The notes under the pieces: generated by a model
Databases searched by the model: none
What the model saw: the letters and a program-made list of their open reading frames with translations, nothing else
Told to the model about the DNA's origin: nothing
Shown: piece by piece, positions 33,678-46,101 of the stretch
Layout: the number at the start of each line of letters is the position of its first letter
Position numbering within the stretch: the stretch's first letter is position 1
Position numbers and translations under genes: made by a program
Assembly: GCA_033964015.1 (NCBI GenBank)
Contig: JAWWUD010000052.1
Span: forward strand, 744,001 to 808,000
Source of the DNA: Scolanthus callimorphus
Lineage: Eukaryota; Cnidaria; Anthozoa; Actiniaria; Edwardsiidae
Direction of reading: 5' to 3'
Length of the DNA: 64,000 nt

Positions 33678-33938
33678 AGAATGCCTGTCGACCGTCATGC
33701 AACGCGGCCGTGGTATCGATTTTCGTGTGATACGAAAATACTTTGGAGCCACTTTGTGAGCGTTTGAAGTTCGTCATTTTCTTGGCACATTTAGACATAC
33801 TTCACTGCCGTATGCGTTGACTGCCATTGTGAATGTTCTTCGAGTTTGCGCGCAACAGAACAGGGCAAAGCAAAGGACTCCTTGCACATTTGGCTTCTTT
33901 ACCACGGCCGCGTTGCATGACGTTCGACAGGCATTCTT
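33678..33938. mobile_element. MITE with about 37-bp terminal inverted repeats
   Basis: AGAATGCCTGTCGACCGTCA and GCAACGCGGCCGTGGTA on the left pair with TACCACGGCCGCGTTGC and TGACGTTCGACAGGCATTCT on the right. Confidence 0.9.
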
Positions 33939-34146
33939 AAAGAGCCCTTGTCAGCCACTCCTTTGTTTTTCAGTTGATATCAGACAACGAATAACATCTA
34001 GAAATCTTGAAATAGTCTTCTATTCATTTATCGAATTCAATCGCAAATATTGCACTACATTTCCTAAATCAGCCGATGGAAATGGATGCTTTCTCTGTCT
34101 CGGTATGTTGCTAGGCTGACAAAATGGAGGCCGACAGAGGCTCTTT
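33935..34146. mobile_element. piggyBac-like MITE (TTAA target)
   Basis: The ends TTAAAGAGCC and GGCTCTTTAA share TTAA at each border, the target of piggyBac elements. The sub-terminal TGTCAGCC/GGCTGACA also pair. Related copies are at 46044-46780 and 46776-47014, with a fragment at 48060-48220. Confidence 0.75.
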
Positions 34147-34329
34147 AATATGTCCAGTACTATATATTTTTAGCGGAGCACCAGTGGGAGGCCACCTTGG
34201 GCACAGCCCCACTATTTGCAGATGTATGTATATATAAATGTACATTTTTAATTTATGAATTTTTTACGCTGATGAACGCCAAATGGCCGATAAACGTCCG
34301 GAATTACAAATTTAATACATGTTTTCAGT

Positions 34330-34880
34330 TGTCTGACGTCGTCACTCAGTGACAAATCTTGAACGGTTTATCAAACAATTATCACCATTACAAGGATCCT
34401 GTCCAAAGGATTCCCCGTCAGTCGTCTTAGATAAAAGAAGAGACCGAAGACGACGGCAACGAGGACGACAACGGCAGAGAACAATGCACTTGATTACAGA
34501 ACACAATGCACGCACGTGGAAATGTATGAAATCAAATGTAATTTGTTTGGCATGATTGCAGTTGGATGTCAATTTGCTGCTATCAAAGTTAAAATGCAAA
34601 GATGAATTCGAATCTGCTGCGGAATATTGAGAAATATGAACAAACGAGTAGACGAAGTTCAGTGCAGATACGTCGTCGTTCTCGTTGCCGTCTTTACTGC
34701 TTAAGGTCTCTATTAAAGAAAGAAGATGACTGGCAAGTTCTAAAGGTCCATGTAGTTCAAAATTTATTAAAAAGACGTTTCGGCCTTCGGCCTTCTTCAG
34801 TTTTAAAAGCTAGTGACACTAAGCTTTTAAAACTGAAGAAAGCCGAAGGCCGACTGGCCGAATTTCCATAAGCTACTAGG
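34330..34880. repeat. Two foldbacks
   Basis: GAAGACGACGGCAACGAGGACGAC (about 34446) pairs with GTCGTCGTTCTCGTTGCCGT (about 34672). AAAACTGAAGAAAGCCGAAGG (about 34827) pairs with CCTTCGGCCTTCTTCAGTTTT (about 34783); this second hairpin carries the GAAGAAGGC-GCCGAAACG motif on the minus strand. Confidence 0.7.
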
Positions 34881-36950
34881 CCCACTCAAGTCTTCTCCAA
34901 CGTCTTCGCCCAAATAGCTTGCTGAACCAGACAGGGGAATTCCCAAGAAAAACTTGTACATGAAGCTTTTATTGAGTTTTAATACCTGATGTGAAAAACA
35001 CTGATGGTGAAGAAATAATACAAGAAGTTGAATAATTTTTCGATGTGAAGCTTCCCCAAAACAACATATAATTTATACTATTAATTTTCATGTTCATGTG
35101 TTTGTAGTATTCTTTATCGCTATTTTCTGTGTTGCTGACTTTGGATTTGTTTCTTTCCTTTCAATAGATTCAGCCCAAGAATACTAATTCAGTGTTCTAA
35201 CTAGCCAGCCAAAGAAACTGCTAAGTGATAAAATTCTGCTACTTTATTCGGGACGTAATAGCAAACATTTTCATATCGACACACTGAAATCTATATTTAA
35301 GCATTAGAGCACAACTTTCTATTACTTTATCGGCGAGACAGAGCACGCGTGATGTTGGGAGAGACACGAGAACGTTGTAAAATCACGAGCCACAGGCGAC
35401 CAATTAGAGCGCGTGTTATATCGTAACTATATTATAAAGTGGAATATATCGTGTGCGGAGGACCTGAAGAAATCTCCCGGAGAATTGAATTTGGAGAACA
35501 TCAGCACGCACATTATTCGGAATATAGCACGAACATCTGCTGGATAATGCCATAATATTACTGGTTCGGATCTTGTTAACCTGGGGCATGAAAAAAATTA
35601 ATTAAAAGCTATTTTATAATTAAAATAAAATTGTTCATCATTTTTTCTACATTGTTACAAATTTATTTCATCCCCATTAGTGATGGTCTGAATTTCTGGC
35701 AAATTACTGTTGTTTTGTAGCAAACCAAGTGAATATATTTCATATTCAGCCTACATTGCACCTCATTATGCTGTATACCAACATAACGATTTGGAGGCTC
35801 TGCGAAACGTTTTAAAAATGAGTGGATTGCTGTGTGGCAAAAGGTTCATTAACTCCGCATTTTCTCTCATGTCCTCTCTAAAATGAACATTTAACTGCGC
35901 CGTTACAATTGTATGTACAAGCTTCAAAATTTCTGAGCAGGCTTCAATGGTTTTCCGCTATTGATATTCAGTGCCGATTATTTTTTATCTCCTTCCAAAC
36001 ATGCTGAATCCTGCAGACCCTGGTTATGCAAATGAGTTCAGACTGTAAACAAAGGATCCTCCTATATATTAGCAATCAGAATCTACCACTGACTGTGTAC
36101 CACCAGAGGCTCTTACCACCAACAGTCAAAACAAATGATGCTTTGGAAAGGAGAATGAGAAATGTCTGGCTTAAGCTGGGACAATTTAAGGCTATCTAGG
36201 AGATCTATATAAGGACCTGATGTTATATACAGTTAAATGTTAATACATTCTTCGGAATAGTAATTATTTGATCTCCGAGCATTTTTATGACATTTTTCAA
36301 GAGCAAAGAGGCTTTCTCAAAAGCCTTGAATTTCTTGGGTGGCAAGGGACCCACAAATTGTTTTCTGTAAATTGAACTTCCCGAAATGCGCTCATTATTC
36401 GAATGACGAACGTCAAACTTTCTAATTGCGCTTCACTCGCCAGGCGCTATTGAAATTCAGAACAATTATTTTTGTAGCTCCGTTACGCTTGCTGATTTTC
36501 ACGATTGCTAAAAATATGTAAACAATGACGTCACAAGATATCCGCCCATTTGTCTACCATTTCAAAATCTGAAGTAAAAGATAAGAGAACGATCATAGAT
36601 GGCCATCCTATATGGCCATCCTATATCTGTTTACAGAGCTTCATACATAAATAATGATAAATAATGTTAATACTTATAGCGCGCAAATTCACATATACAT
36701 ATCATCAAATGCGCGTTACAATCATTCTAAAATAGTATAAATATTCTAAAATTCTACTTAAATAGTAAAATTTGATTAAGAATCTAAAATGTTCAGCATG
36801 ACTAAAAGGCTAAGTTGATGAGACTAACAAAAATCTCTCACAATTGAAGCTCCGAGCACTTCGCTATCTGAAATATACTGCTAGTACAAACCTCTAGACT
36901 ATAAACTACAAAATACCTAGAAAATACAGTCGAAAGAGCTAATTGGACAA
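34881..36950. other. About 2 kb without a recognisable gene
   Basis: AT-rich. Includes an arm related to 32318-32450 (35335-35410) and a direct repeat ATGGCCATCCTATAT (36600, 36615). No exon, terminal repeat or RT motif was seen. Confidence 0.35.
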
Positions 36951-37399
36951 ATCCCAATCAATCATGAAAAACCGGAAAACCTAACACATTTTTAAGAACG
37001 GAACATTGTAACAAAACAAAACTAGGGTAATGCATTCTAATGCGTTCCTAACCAGATGGCCAGGCATGTGTATGCAAGGTCGGGATTTCCCATTTAGGTG
37101 AGGCCAAATTATTAAAATCCACCATAAAGTTAAATGACCTTGTCGTGGTGTTCAGACAGTCTAGCACATCTGTTAGTAGGACGAACTGATGCTTCCAAAA
37201 CAACTAAGGAAAATGTGCTTCAATGAAAATGAAAGACCATGAAAAATCAATCATCGAGAGAGTAAGCACTTTTCTAAAAACTCAGGCCGAATAACTACTG
37301 CTACTTATTTACCAAAAAGACAGGCTTTAGCCGAATTTTTCGAGCTGGTTCTACTTTTTGTTTTCTCGTTTTGAACGTCACCCCTGCAGGCTACAAGGC

Positions 37400-38518
37400 A
37401 TGGAAGTAAACAGCATTTATCCGAGTTCGAATTTTTCTACAAATTCTACAAACTCGACATTGTCACCGGTAAGCTGCAGCATGGGAGAGGGGCATGTATA
37501 TTCTCTGTACTTCTTGTTAGTTTTTGGATTCGCCTGGAACACGCTAGTCATTGTTCTTGTTTTAACAAAGCCAGAACTTAAAAGGAAAAACATGAACATT
37601 TTAATCGCAAACATGTCATGCTCTGATCTCATAAAGTTACTGGCTTACTTCATTGAAAGACTTGTCCTTATACAAACTGGAGGAAGCTGGAATAGCACCG
37701 CTTCAAGCGCCAATAGATCTGCTATAGTTTGTAAGATTTATTCTTTTTTTCTCGTCGCGTCCCCGCTTGTCTCAGGCGTATCACTGCTAATGATCGCTGC
37801 AGAGCGATATAGAGCAGTTTCGTCATCGATTCAAGTAGTTAACATCACACGCCGTGGAATGGCCTTGTTGATTTGTGGATCTTGGGGAGTGCCTTTCGTT
37901 CTCTGCAGCTACCGCCTTAAAGTCGCACGAATTGAGAACGAGAAATGCATATGGTCATTCACAGGCATGGGCTTGCTAACAGCATTTACAGTTACTGGGC
38001 ATACATTGTCTTTCTTCTTATTCCGTTGACTATTATCATAACACTGCTCCTGGATTTATTGATCATCAGAAAGTTACGCCATCTAAAGGTCACCATACAG
38101 ATCCCCGATGAGCAACAGAAGCGGAGGTTGAAGCGTTTCAGCTCTGCCGTAAGGCTGATCCTCGCTTCTCTTGTTGTAGTCATGATTTGCAACTTACCAG
38201 CGCACGTTTTGTTCGCCGCAAGTGAAGCAATATTTGCCAACGTTTCATCGGCGAAGTCCGCATGCCTTGCAAAATCCCTGAGTGTTTTTTTCCTTTTATT
38301 TGGTTTCGCTAAACCCAGTGCTCAGCCCACTTAACTATTTTATTTTCATGGGAGATTTTCGTTCAGCACTTCGGCAGCTCTGCCGATGCCGTGTTACACC
38401 ACCTCGAGCTGATACAATAGAGCTGAGAGAGCAGAACAGAGGAAGTAGCACCTTGACACCCACTACCACAACTACCGATCGCAACATTATCCAAAACTGC
38501 AGTTTTTTTGCCACATGA
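37400..38518 (+). pseudogene. Rhodopsin-like receptor, paralogue of 23746-24840, two frameshifts
   Basis: The N-terminal 190 or so residues are intact: sequons NFS and NST, TM1 with WNTLVIVLVLTKPELK, TM2 with SCSD, and AAERYRAV after TM3. At about 37972 one A is missing relative to copy A (CACAGGC against TACAAGGC), which moves the frame. At 38285-38291 a run of seven T replaces six, which moves it again. The last part (NPVLSPLNYFIFMGDF, Thr-rich tail) ends at 38518. A clean 3-bp loss near 38260 keeps frame. Both frameshifts are single-base changes, one in a T run, and all three pieces look protein-like. The gene may therefore be functional with assembly errors, or very recently dead. Confidence 0.85.
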
Positions 38519-38832
38519 CCATATTCAGGCGGAAAGAATACCACAATGTATATTGCGCACAAAATGTGACAAAGATATTTGCCCTTAGAAGAGCTAAGAC
38601 TAAGAACCTACACTGGTGGTTTAGGCACAAAGTACGTAAACGTTCCTTGTCCTAGAGGAAAGTCGGCTTGTAGATGCAAACTTCATAACGGCCAAAATTC
38701 AATGTATATAGTACTAAAACTGTGACAAAGATATTTGCGTTAAGACCTGGAGGAAACTCAGGGTTGTAGCAATGCGGTTTCGACGTAAATTCCCGAAAAC
38801 AAAGCGTGACACAGACCTGGCAACCATCCGAT

Positions 38833-39400
38833 GTAACATTTTTGGAAAGGTGGAAGCGTATTACAGAAACGTCTAGTTGCAACTGAGATCATCAAAGCAT
38901 GCTTCATGAAAAAGTGAGGTGTAACATTTTTGGAAAGGTGGAAGCGTCTTACAGAAACGTCTAGTGGCAACTGAGTACTTCGAAGCATGCGCCATGAAAA
39001 AGTGTGGTGTTGCAAGTGAGGACTTCAAAACATGCGCCATGAAAAAGTTTGGTGTAACATTTGGAAAGGCGGAAGCGTCTTACAGCAACGTGTATTTGCA
39101 ACTGAGAACTTCAAAACATTCGACATGAAAAAGTGTGGTGTAACATTTTTGGAAAGGCGGAAGCGTCTAACAGAAACGTCGAGTTGTAACTGAGAACTTC
39201 GAAGCATGCGCCATGAAAAAGTGTGGTGTAACATTTTTGGAAAGGAGGAAGCGTGTAGTTGCAACTGAGAACTTCGAAGCATACGCTTCGAAAAAGTGTG
39301 GTGTAAGATTTTTGGAAAGGAGGAAGCGTCTTACAAAAACGACTAGGTGCAACTGAGAAATTGTATGAAGTGTCGTGCAACGTTTTTTAACAGGACATGA
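38833..39400. repeat. Minisatellite, about 88-bp unit
   Basis: GTAACATTTTTGGAAAGG recurs at 38833, 38921, 39054 (as GTAACATTTGG), 39140, 39228 and, degenerate, 39303. A half unit lies before 39054. Each unit includes GTCTTACAGAAACG and GCATGCGCCATGAAAAAGTG. More degenerate related blocks continue to about 39850. Confidence 0.92.
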
Positions 39401-39857
39401 AGTAATGACGGCAACGACGACGATGAAGCGGCCCTTCAGTGACGCTAAATAAGATAGTAAATGTTCAGATTTTACGTCTGTTTTCAGCTTATTGCACAAT
39501 AAAAAGATAAGGAAATCATAAAAGGCCGAAAGATCGGGTCGATCCAACTCATTTGTGAGAACTTCGAAGCATGCACCACGATGAAGTGTGGTGTAGCATT
39601 TTGGGGAATGATCTGAAGAAATGATGGCAACCATGACGACGGCGGCGGCACTGAAGTGACGCTGTGTAAATTTTCTTAACTTACGTCCGTTGCTAAAATG
39701 GCGCAATAAAAAGACAGGGAAATCTCAGAAGGCCTAAAGACGGGTGACATAATAGATGTTTGGAGTACCATTTTTTCGGGAGGATTGGAAGTAATGACAG
39801 AAACGATGACTATGAAGGGAAATCATAAAACGCGGAACGACGGGAACAACAACTCAC

Positions 39858-42800
39858 CCCATTTGTGACATGATCTGGCGCATCTGATGAACAGCTATGA
39901 ATTCCTCGAGACCAAATATGTATTTTCACATGCGAGTTGATAAATCTAAGAGGAAAATAGATCAAGTAAAGATGATATACAAACAACAAGCACCAAAACG
40001 TCTTGACTGTCCACATGGCAGTTACAAGCCCTAGAAACTATTACTGTTACAGCTGTTTTGAGTATTCTGCGAACCCTCGCGATCGACTTCCAATGGCGAT
40101 CCGGCTTCCGTCAATCAAACTCTCGGGTCTTATTTGAGTCCGACGGTAAGTTAGGCCATATGTTTAGAAAAAGATGGTAAAAGATGCTGTGAGTGCAAAT
40201 GCAATGCAAGTTTTCATTTTCAGATGTTTACCGTGTTCGCAGGTTTCGTATTTATTCGTGCCCAGTAGATCTGCCTTTTTACTTTTTATCTATGCGAAAT
40301 CTGGAATGGACAATATTTAGCCGTGCATCCATCCACTTTAGATGCAATTGGACAGTTTGGTGACCCCGAGTAGCTATAGAGATGCTCTAGGCTGTGCATC
40401 GAGGTAGCGTTAGCGATACGGCTAAGCCATCAAGGAATGGACACTCTTTAGCGTACGTCCATCCAATAATGGATGCACGTGGATATTTGGGAGAGCCCGA
40501 AGGTAGCGTATATGCTCGATGCACAGACGAGGGCATCTCTAGCTACCTGAGTGCTCTTCCAACTATCCAATTGCATCCAGAAGTGGATGCACGCACGCTA
40601 AATATTTTCCATTCCTTGATGTTATCTTGTAGAGAATACGATCGGCCTTACCTTTTTTAAGTAGGCTATTTGTTGTTTGGATAAATCACTTGGAAGACTT
40701 CTCTGAAGCTCTTGGAACGTCAGATGACTGAAGGAGAAATTATTGGTTAGTATCTCACCACGTGGGAGTTGTAGGGAGTGGAGTATATAGATGTAGGCAC
40801 TGCCTAAAAGCGGAGCTCAAGAGAACATATCCATCGAACCACGCTGCAGCTAAAGGTAATTTGTTGACGGGTTGACGGGTACGTGCCCTCACCTCACGGC
40901 CTCTGAGCTGATGAACACTCGCCCTCGCGGCCTCTGAGTCAATAATACATTCGGCCTTCGGCCTCAAGGGCTTTTGACTCACAGCCCAATCGTGCTCGAG
41001 AAATAATTGTTAAATAGTCGCTAAATAGACAACCACACAATTTGGTAAACAAGGAAATTCAATAATGCGTACCCGTCTCCATTGCCGTCGAGCTTGGTGA
41101 ACATTTTCTGAAGAAGATCTAGTTCACTAGACTCCTTGAGGCGCTCTGGGCTGATCTAAAGCACGGAAAAATGATCTGATCAGAATGACGTCTGTGTAAT
41201 CACCAAAATTCCTTGACGCGCTGAGGTCACGATACTTTTCAATTTACTCCTATAAAATTTGACAAGCGGTTGGCGACGATGTCAGCTATTTTCATTTTTT
41301 ATTTAGGGCAATTAGGAAGATCTTCCCCAGGGAGGGCATAGAATAGGACTCGAGGTCCCTCACAAGCATTGCCTCCGAAGGGTCAGGGGCGAAAAATATC
41401 AATAATATAGGGAATAAGATATTAGGCTAATACAAATTGTGGATAATAACGAAAGTGAACATGCTACGAAAATATATGAAAAAAGTGAAAACAAACAGAC
41501 TTGGTTAACAGATAAGGATAATAGTCCAAAAGAGCATATTGACAGATGACAAATTTGGTCGCATGGAGATAGGACACAAGGGGCCGACCATTTTGATTTT
41601 TCAGGGGGATTGGCTTTTTGGGGTAAGCAAGATATTTTTCCAGAGGCATTTGACATGCAATCATGTTTTTGTGTATTTGATTTTTTTTTTCATTGAAACA
41701 AAGGATGCAGGAATTTGTTTTTCAAACACCCCCCCCCCCCCCCCCCCCCTCCCCACTCTCAAAAGTCAAGTGGTCGGCCCTTTATATAGCAATAACGACA
41801 ACAAACTTAAATAAAAATATAAACATACGTTTTAGATCAGGAGGGGTATGTTTTGTTTGGGTATTGTTTCGAAAGTTGCTTCTCAATTCAGATCAGTGAA
41901 ACTTCAAAAATGGATTTTAGATGGATAGAGACATAGGAGTGGACCCAAAGTAAGTGTGAATTACTCACGACACTCCTCCTAAATCCACCCTGTCATGTTC
42001 AAAGATCATCATGTTCAAAGATCATACCATTCGCCTTCAAAGAGAGTTTACCAGCTTCATAGCGTGCATTGTAGGACCAAAAAGCTCTAAAATGAATTCA
42101 CGCTTTTTGCCAATCTGATCATTTTGTTTTGGGACAGCTTTTTCTGAGAATTGGGCGCTGGTCACCTTAAGAGGTATCAAGGGAGATTCGCGCGCAGGAA
42201 AATTTGATACCCACTTTTAGTAGCTTAGGAGTTGTTGCTCTTTGTGGGGTTGTGGCATTAGAAGATACACTTTCAATGATCGTCTGAGCGTCACAATCAT
42301 CTGCAGGGTCTGACACAGGGACGCTAGAAAAAGAAATGACAATGTGACATTCATATCATTCGATGACTGTCAGTTTTGGCAATTTGTAACTCCTCCTCAA
42401 AACGAGTTTTTTTAAGACGCCAAAACAATTTTCCAAAGTTCTCTGTTGGTCGCGTTTCTCTAGTCAACGGTTGCCTTGGCTGTATCTTTCACATGCAAAT
42501 TTGGATCCTTCAACATTCCAGTATGCGGAAGCTGTCCGCGCGTAGAACCGTCACGGAAACATTTTGCCCTCGAAACTAACCATTTTGAATATGTGGACCT
42601 CATCGATCTCACGTATTCTTACTGCAGTGGTGGCAAACTTATAAGCCGTTAAACACCCTTAGTAAGGGGCTCTTGTGCGCATTTAGAACACCTTCTAACG
42701 AGCAAAAATGGCCAAGTTTGATATGTTGGGGGGGGGACGTTTTCAGAGAAATGCCTGTTCATTTCAGGGAAAGTTTTGATGTCTCAACTCACTTTTCCTC

Positions 42801-45754
42801 GACAATTTCCATCTCGACAGGGGAGGGTCGTCCGTCTTCCACTGTGAGGTCGGTCTGCGGAGCATCTACTGTCATATCATCATCATTTATATCTTCATTC
42901 TCACTCGCATCATTCGTCTTTTCTTGGGGTGGGGACTTGGGAGTTAATTCTTTGTTTTCGTGTATTTTGCTACGAGATTTTTTGACCACATTTGGCGTTG
43001 ATGTGGATGACTTTCGTCGCTTCTCGGTGAGCTTCTCGTTTGATTCAGAAGAGAGGCATTTTTTGGCCTAGAATAGATCAGAAGAAACAGGCTAAAGCTT
43101 GAGTCGAGCTCGTTAACAGATTGTGTGACCTCGATATCAGAACATAAGAAAGAACAAGGTTCATAGCATCAAGGGTTACACTTTCCCAGGGCTGGAAATA
43201 AACGTTTTTCTTAGTCGCCAGCTAGCGACCACGTCCAAAAACTAGTCGCCTGAAAATCACTTGAGGTCGCCAGGTTGCATCATGCTTGAAAAGAGTAACA
43301 AAATATTTCGTCGCAAGCTGGTGTCAAAGTTCAAAATTTGAGTCGCCTAGCCCTGATTTCAAAATTTGAGTCGCCTAGTCCTGATTTGTGGTCACGCGGT
43401 CGACCACCTGGTCGCAATTTCCAGCCCAGTGCAGTCGACTCATGTTGATATGTCGGCCACGTCAGGCCCGCCGAGTAGCCTGCTAGTGATACTGATAAAA
43501 GCGAAAGCGATAAAACGCGCGACAGCAAAAGTATTTGCGAAAGTCCCGAGTCGGAACAGCTGTTAAGCCTAAAAACATGTATACATAAAGCAGAAGAGAA
43601 AACAAGTCGTATTATCTTTCAGTAGCTGAGACACTCTTCCTTAAATATTAGATTATTATCAACATCGGTCCAAAATTAGAAATGCCCGACGAAATTTGGT
43701 TCTAGTCGGTTCAACACTGGTCGTGAAACAACCATTAAAAATCTCAAAAAAGATTTGCATGATTTCCTGGACGCCCAGGTCCGGTTCTAAACCGATTCTT
43801 AGTAAATTCTCGACACGTACCTTTTTTCGTAGACGTGATAATGTCATTCCTGTAGGAAAATGTTGTTACAAATTAAATATTCAATTTGGCAGAGATACAT
43901 ATAACCTATGCGTTGTACGAAAACAATAAGTGATACAATATATCTAGACTGATATGGTCCATGAGTATAAGTATTTATTATATGCCAAGTGTCAAAGTTC
44001 ACTTTTTCTAGAATCTTATTGGTCGAGAGTGTATCAGGTGAAAGTGAAGAAATTCGACTGTTTCTCTGGCGACAACTGGGAGGGCAACAGTATACACTTA
44101 ATGACTGCTCCCGAGGGAAACATCAGTTTAGTTTCCCAAGAATCTCGATGTTTCTTGAAGTCGAATTCGAGGGAAACATCGGGATTCGATGGAAACAAAA
44201 CTGGTGTTTCCCGAGGGAGTAGTCATTTAGTGTTTTGTTATATAGCAAAAAAGGAACTGCAATTTGTTTCCCGCTCTCAAACGCGACGTGCGCGAAAGCA
44301 ATATTCCCCAATCGGTCAAAAATGTTTCGAAATATTGACTGATCGGGACCATTCACCACGTGACCTTGATTTAGCCAATAAAAGCGCGCGCTCGGTTGGA
44401 GTGAGCACTCGCTATATAACAATATGTTTTATTGACCGGGAATAACAACACCGGAAGTCACGTGACTGAAAAAAAATATCAAAACCGGAAACAAAATCCA
44501 CCACATTTGCGCGCCCTTTTGCACATGGAATTCATTCACGTGAAAAAAAAAATGTTTTTTCTCTTTTTGTTCCCTTTGACAATTGGTATTATAATGAAGC
44601 ACTTCTTTTCAGTACTGGGACCGAGGCAAACATACTGCATTCCCGAGGTTAACCATTCAACCTCGGAATATAATACTGCATTCCACGGAACGCGCCATCA
44701 TCAGCGTGCTCTAACAGAATCAATGAAAACACCGATTGGCTGCGTGTGCGTAAAGCCGTTTCTATCGTGCGCGTTCTGTTTCTATTTTTTATGTTTTATG
44801 TTTTTCCTTTTCGTGGTGGTATAAACAAGCCTTGTGAGTACCAAAACATTTTCACCATTTTATTACGTCATTCCGTCATATCAAGTACCTTTATTTATAC
44901 ACGGTCGTATAACTGTCAGTATAACAATTTATTCCGTGGTATATTACCACGGAAAATCAAAGGGCATTAGTTAAATGTTTTTTTACCGGCTTGGTGGTAA
45001 TAAATCTCAGTATGTAAGTGATAAAGTATCTTATGTCCATCTCACCTCTTCTGTTCTGTGGAATCTTGGGCGGACTAAGAGGATGGGCATCACTAGCTGA
45101 TCTCATTATTCGACCTACATCTCTTGCCACAGTACTACCGTTGCTTTGAAGACTGAACCTTTTGTGATGAGTTGGCGGGCCGCGGTCCTGTAGTTGGAAA
45201 ATAATAAAGATGGTAACAAGTCTAAACAAAGCTTCATTTGGACGAAGTCATAACAGTTCAACATGCCCTTTCAACATTTCTTCCGTTCTTCCGTGCGAAA
45301 TCTTTAAGCAGCTGGAGGCCATCGCTAAAAAATGGCTGAAAGATCTGAAACATTTTCACATTTTACATGACGCAAACCTTGATTTTTGAGGATCATTTTC
45401 ACGAATGGTTGATGAATGGTTCATATACCAGGTCACATATCACCAACCGAAACGTGCACTGAACACGCTTAATAAGTATAGCCAAGCATGTATTGATTGC
45501 GCGAAAAATTGTTGACGTCATCATGTTGTAAAGTGTCACTTACCCAGCTGTTCTGCCTACTCGAGATTCTCGGCGTCGAGCGTTCGTCTCCAGTCCCCTT
45601 GCCACACCCGCACGTCCGTTTGTGGATACAACTTTCTACAGTGTTCCGTGACGGCGGCTCGGTTGTCGGTGCAACGGGCGGTGGCAAGGAATCAGATGTC
45701 TGGGGTTTTGATTCCGACTCTGTAACCGCTAGGCCGAGCGGTGGGACTCGATAT
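39858..45754 (-). CDS. Multi-exon gene, Ser/Pro/acidic region plus EF-hand; partial at both ends
   Basis: Eight exons with consensus borders and matching phases, in minus-strand order: 45754-45544, 45187-45046, 43849-43821 (29-nt microexon), 43067-42793, 42323-42215, 41155-41073, 40727-40652, 39945-39858. Every junction keeps frame. The first exons are Ser/Pro-rich (PPPVAPTTEPPS; RFSLQSNGS; SDAHPLSPPK). The 275-nt exon is basic then acidic (KRRKSSTSTP; ENEDINDDD). The sixth and seventh exons join into an EF-hand, FTKLDGNGDGHLTFQELQRS, with a canonical 12-residue Ca-binding loop. The last exon reads like the paired helix (FGLEEFIAVHQMRQIM), but needs one more base at a short T run (plus 39914-39916 AAA) to stay in frame. 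Donor and start exons lie outside what I can place; a 10-nt candidate at 45808-45817 fits the phase. Likely a Ca-binding regulatory or scaffold protein; family not recognised. Confidence 0.82.
40300..40618. mobile_element. MITE in an intron of the EF-hand gene
   Basis: GGAATGGACAATATTTAGC and TTTAGATGCAATTGGA on the left pair with TCCAATTGCATCCAG and GCTAAATATTTTCCATTCC on the right. The arms are about 100 bp, partly through GAGATGCTC/GGGCATCTC. A third, inner copy of the end motif is at about 40434-40480. Confidence 0.8.
41581..41780. mobile_element. GGGCCGACC MITE, second copy, in an intron
   Basis: Ends GGGCCGACCATTTTGATTTT and CTCAAAAGTCAAGTGGTCGGCCC. Same family and length as 8161-8355, with a G-rich left and a C-run (about 41729-41749) at the right. 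Confidence 0.88.
41781..42214. other. Intron of the EF-hand gene
   Basis: No feature seen apart from the direct repeat CATGTTCAAAGATCAT (41995 and 42010). Confidence 0.4.
43068..43820. other. Intron of the EF-hand gene with degenerate GTCGC repeats
   Basis: At 43200-43430, phrases such as AGTCGCC, GGTCGCC and AAATTTGAGTCGCCTAG (twice) recur. Low-complexity dispersed repeat, not coding. Confidence 0.45.
44090..44240. mobile_element. MITE in an intron, about 60-bp arms
   Basis: ACACTTAATGACTGCTCCCG, then GGGAAACATCAGTTTAGTTTCC, pairs with GGAAACAAAACTGGTGTTTCC and GGGAGTAGTCATTTAGTGT. Confidence 0.85.
44241..45045. other. Intron sequence with dispersed-repeat fragments
   Basis: Contains the CCACGGAAAATCAAAGG repeat end (44948, related to 19612) and a short inverted pair, ACTGCATTCC...GAGGTT / AACCTCGGAAT (44633-44680). 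No exon was found. Confidence 0.4.
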
Positions 45755-46101
45755 CTAAAAAATGATAAACATCAGTGAAATATAAGGGTATCTCCCGCAA
45801 CTTACTTGATATCATCTAAAACAAATCATGATTTAGTATTTCACTGATGTTTGTCTAATAAACAGAACATTAGATGATCGCTTAGAGATACAAATGTTAT
45901 CTTCTCGTGTTAAAAATGTATCACACTCAATCGCTGCGCTCACTCATGAGATAAATTGTCAACACTCGAAAATAAAATTTGTATCTCGCGCAGCCATGTA
46001 ATAAGTAACCTCTATATATCCGATGTGTTCCTTGTGAAGTCTTAAATAGCCTTAGTCAGCCACTCCTTTGTTATTGTTTTCAGTCGATATCAGACAACGA
46101 A

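Larger units (their letters stand above)
32490..38640 (+). repeat. Segmental duplication, copy B, expanded by insertions
   Basis: Blocks collinear with copy A are separated by the non-LTR element (32580-33618), MITEs (33678-34146) and about 2.7 kb of further sequence (34220-36950). The receptor copy lies at its right end. Confidence 0.8.

Noticed and set aside
39025..39706. Several minus-strand ORFs with repeated KCYTTLF-like phrases
   Set aside because: They are translations of the 88-bp minisatellite.
42673..43071. 132-codon plus-strand ORF
   Set aside because: Antisense of the 275-nt exon of the EF-hand gene, which has splice sites and matching phase on the minus strand.
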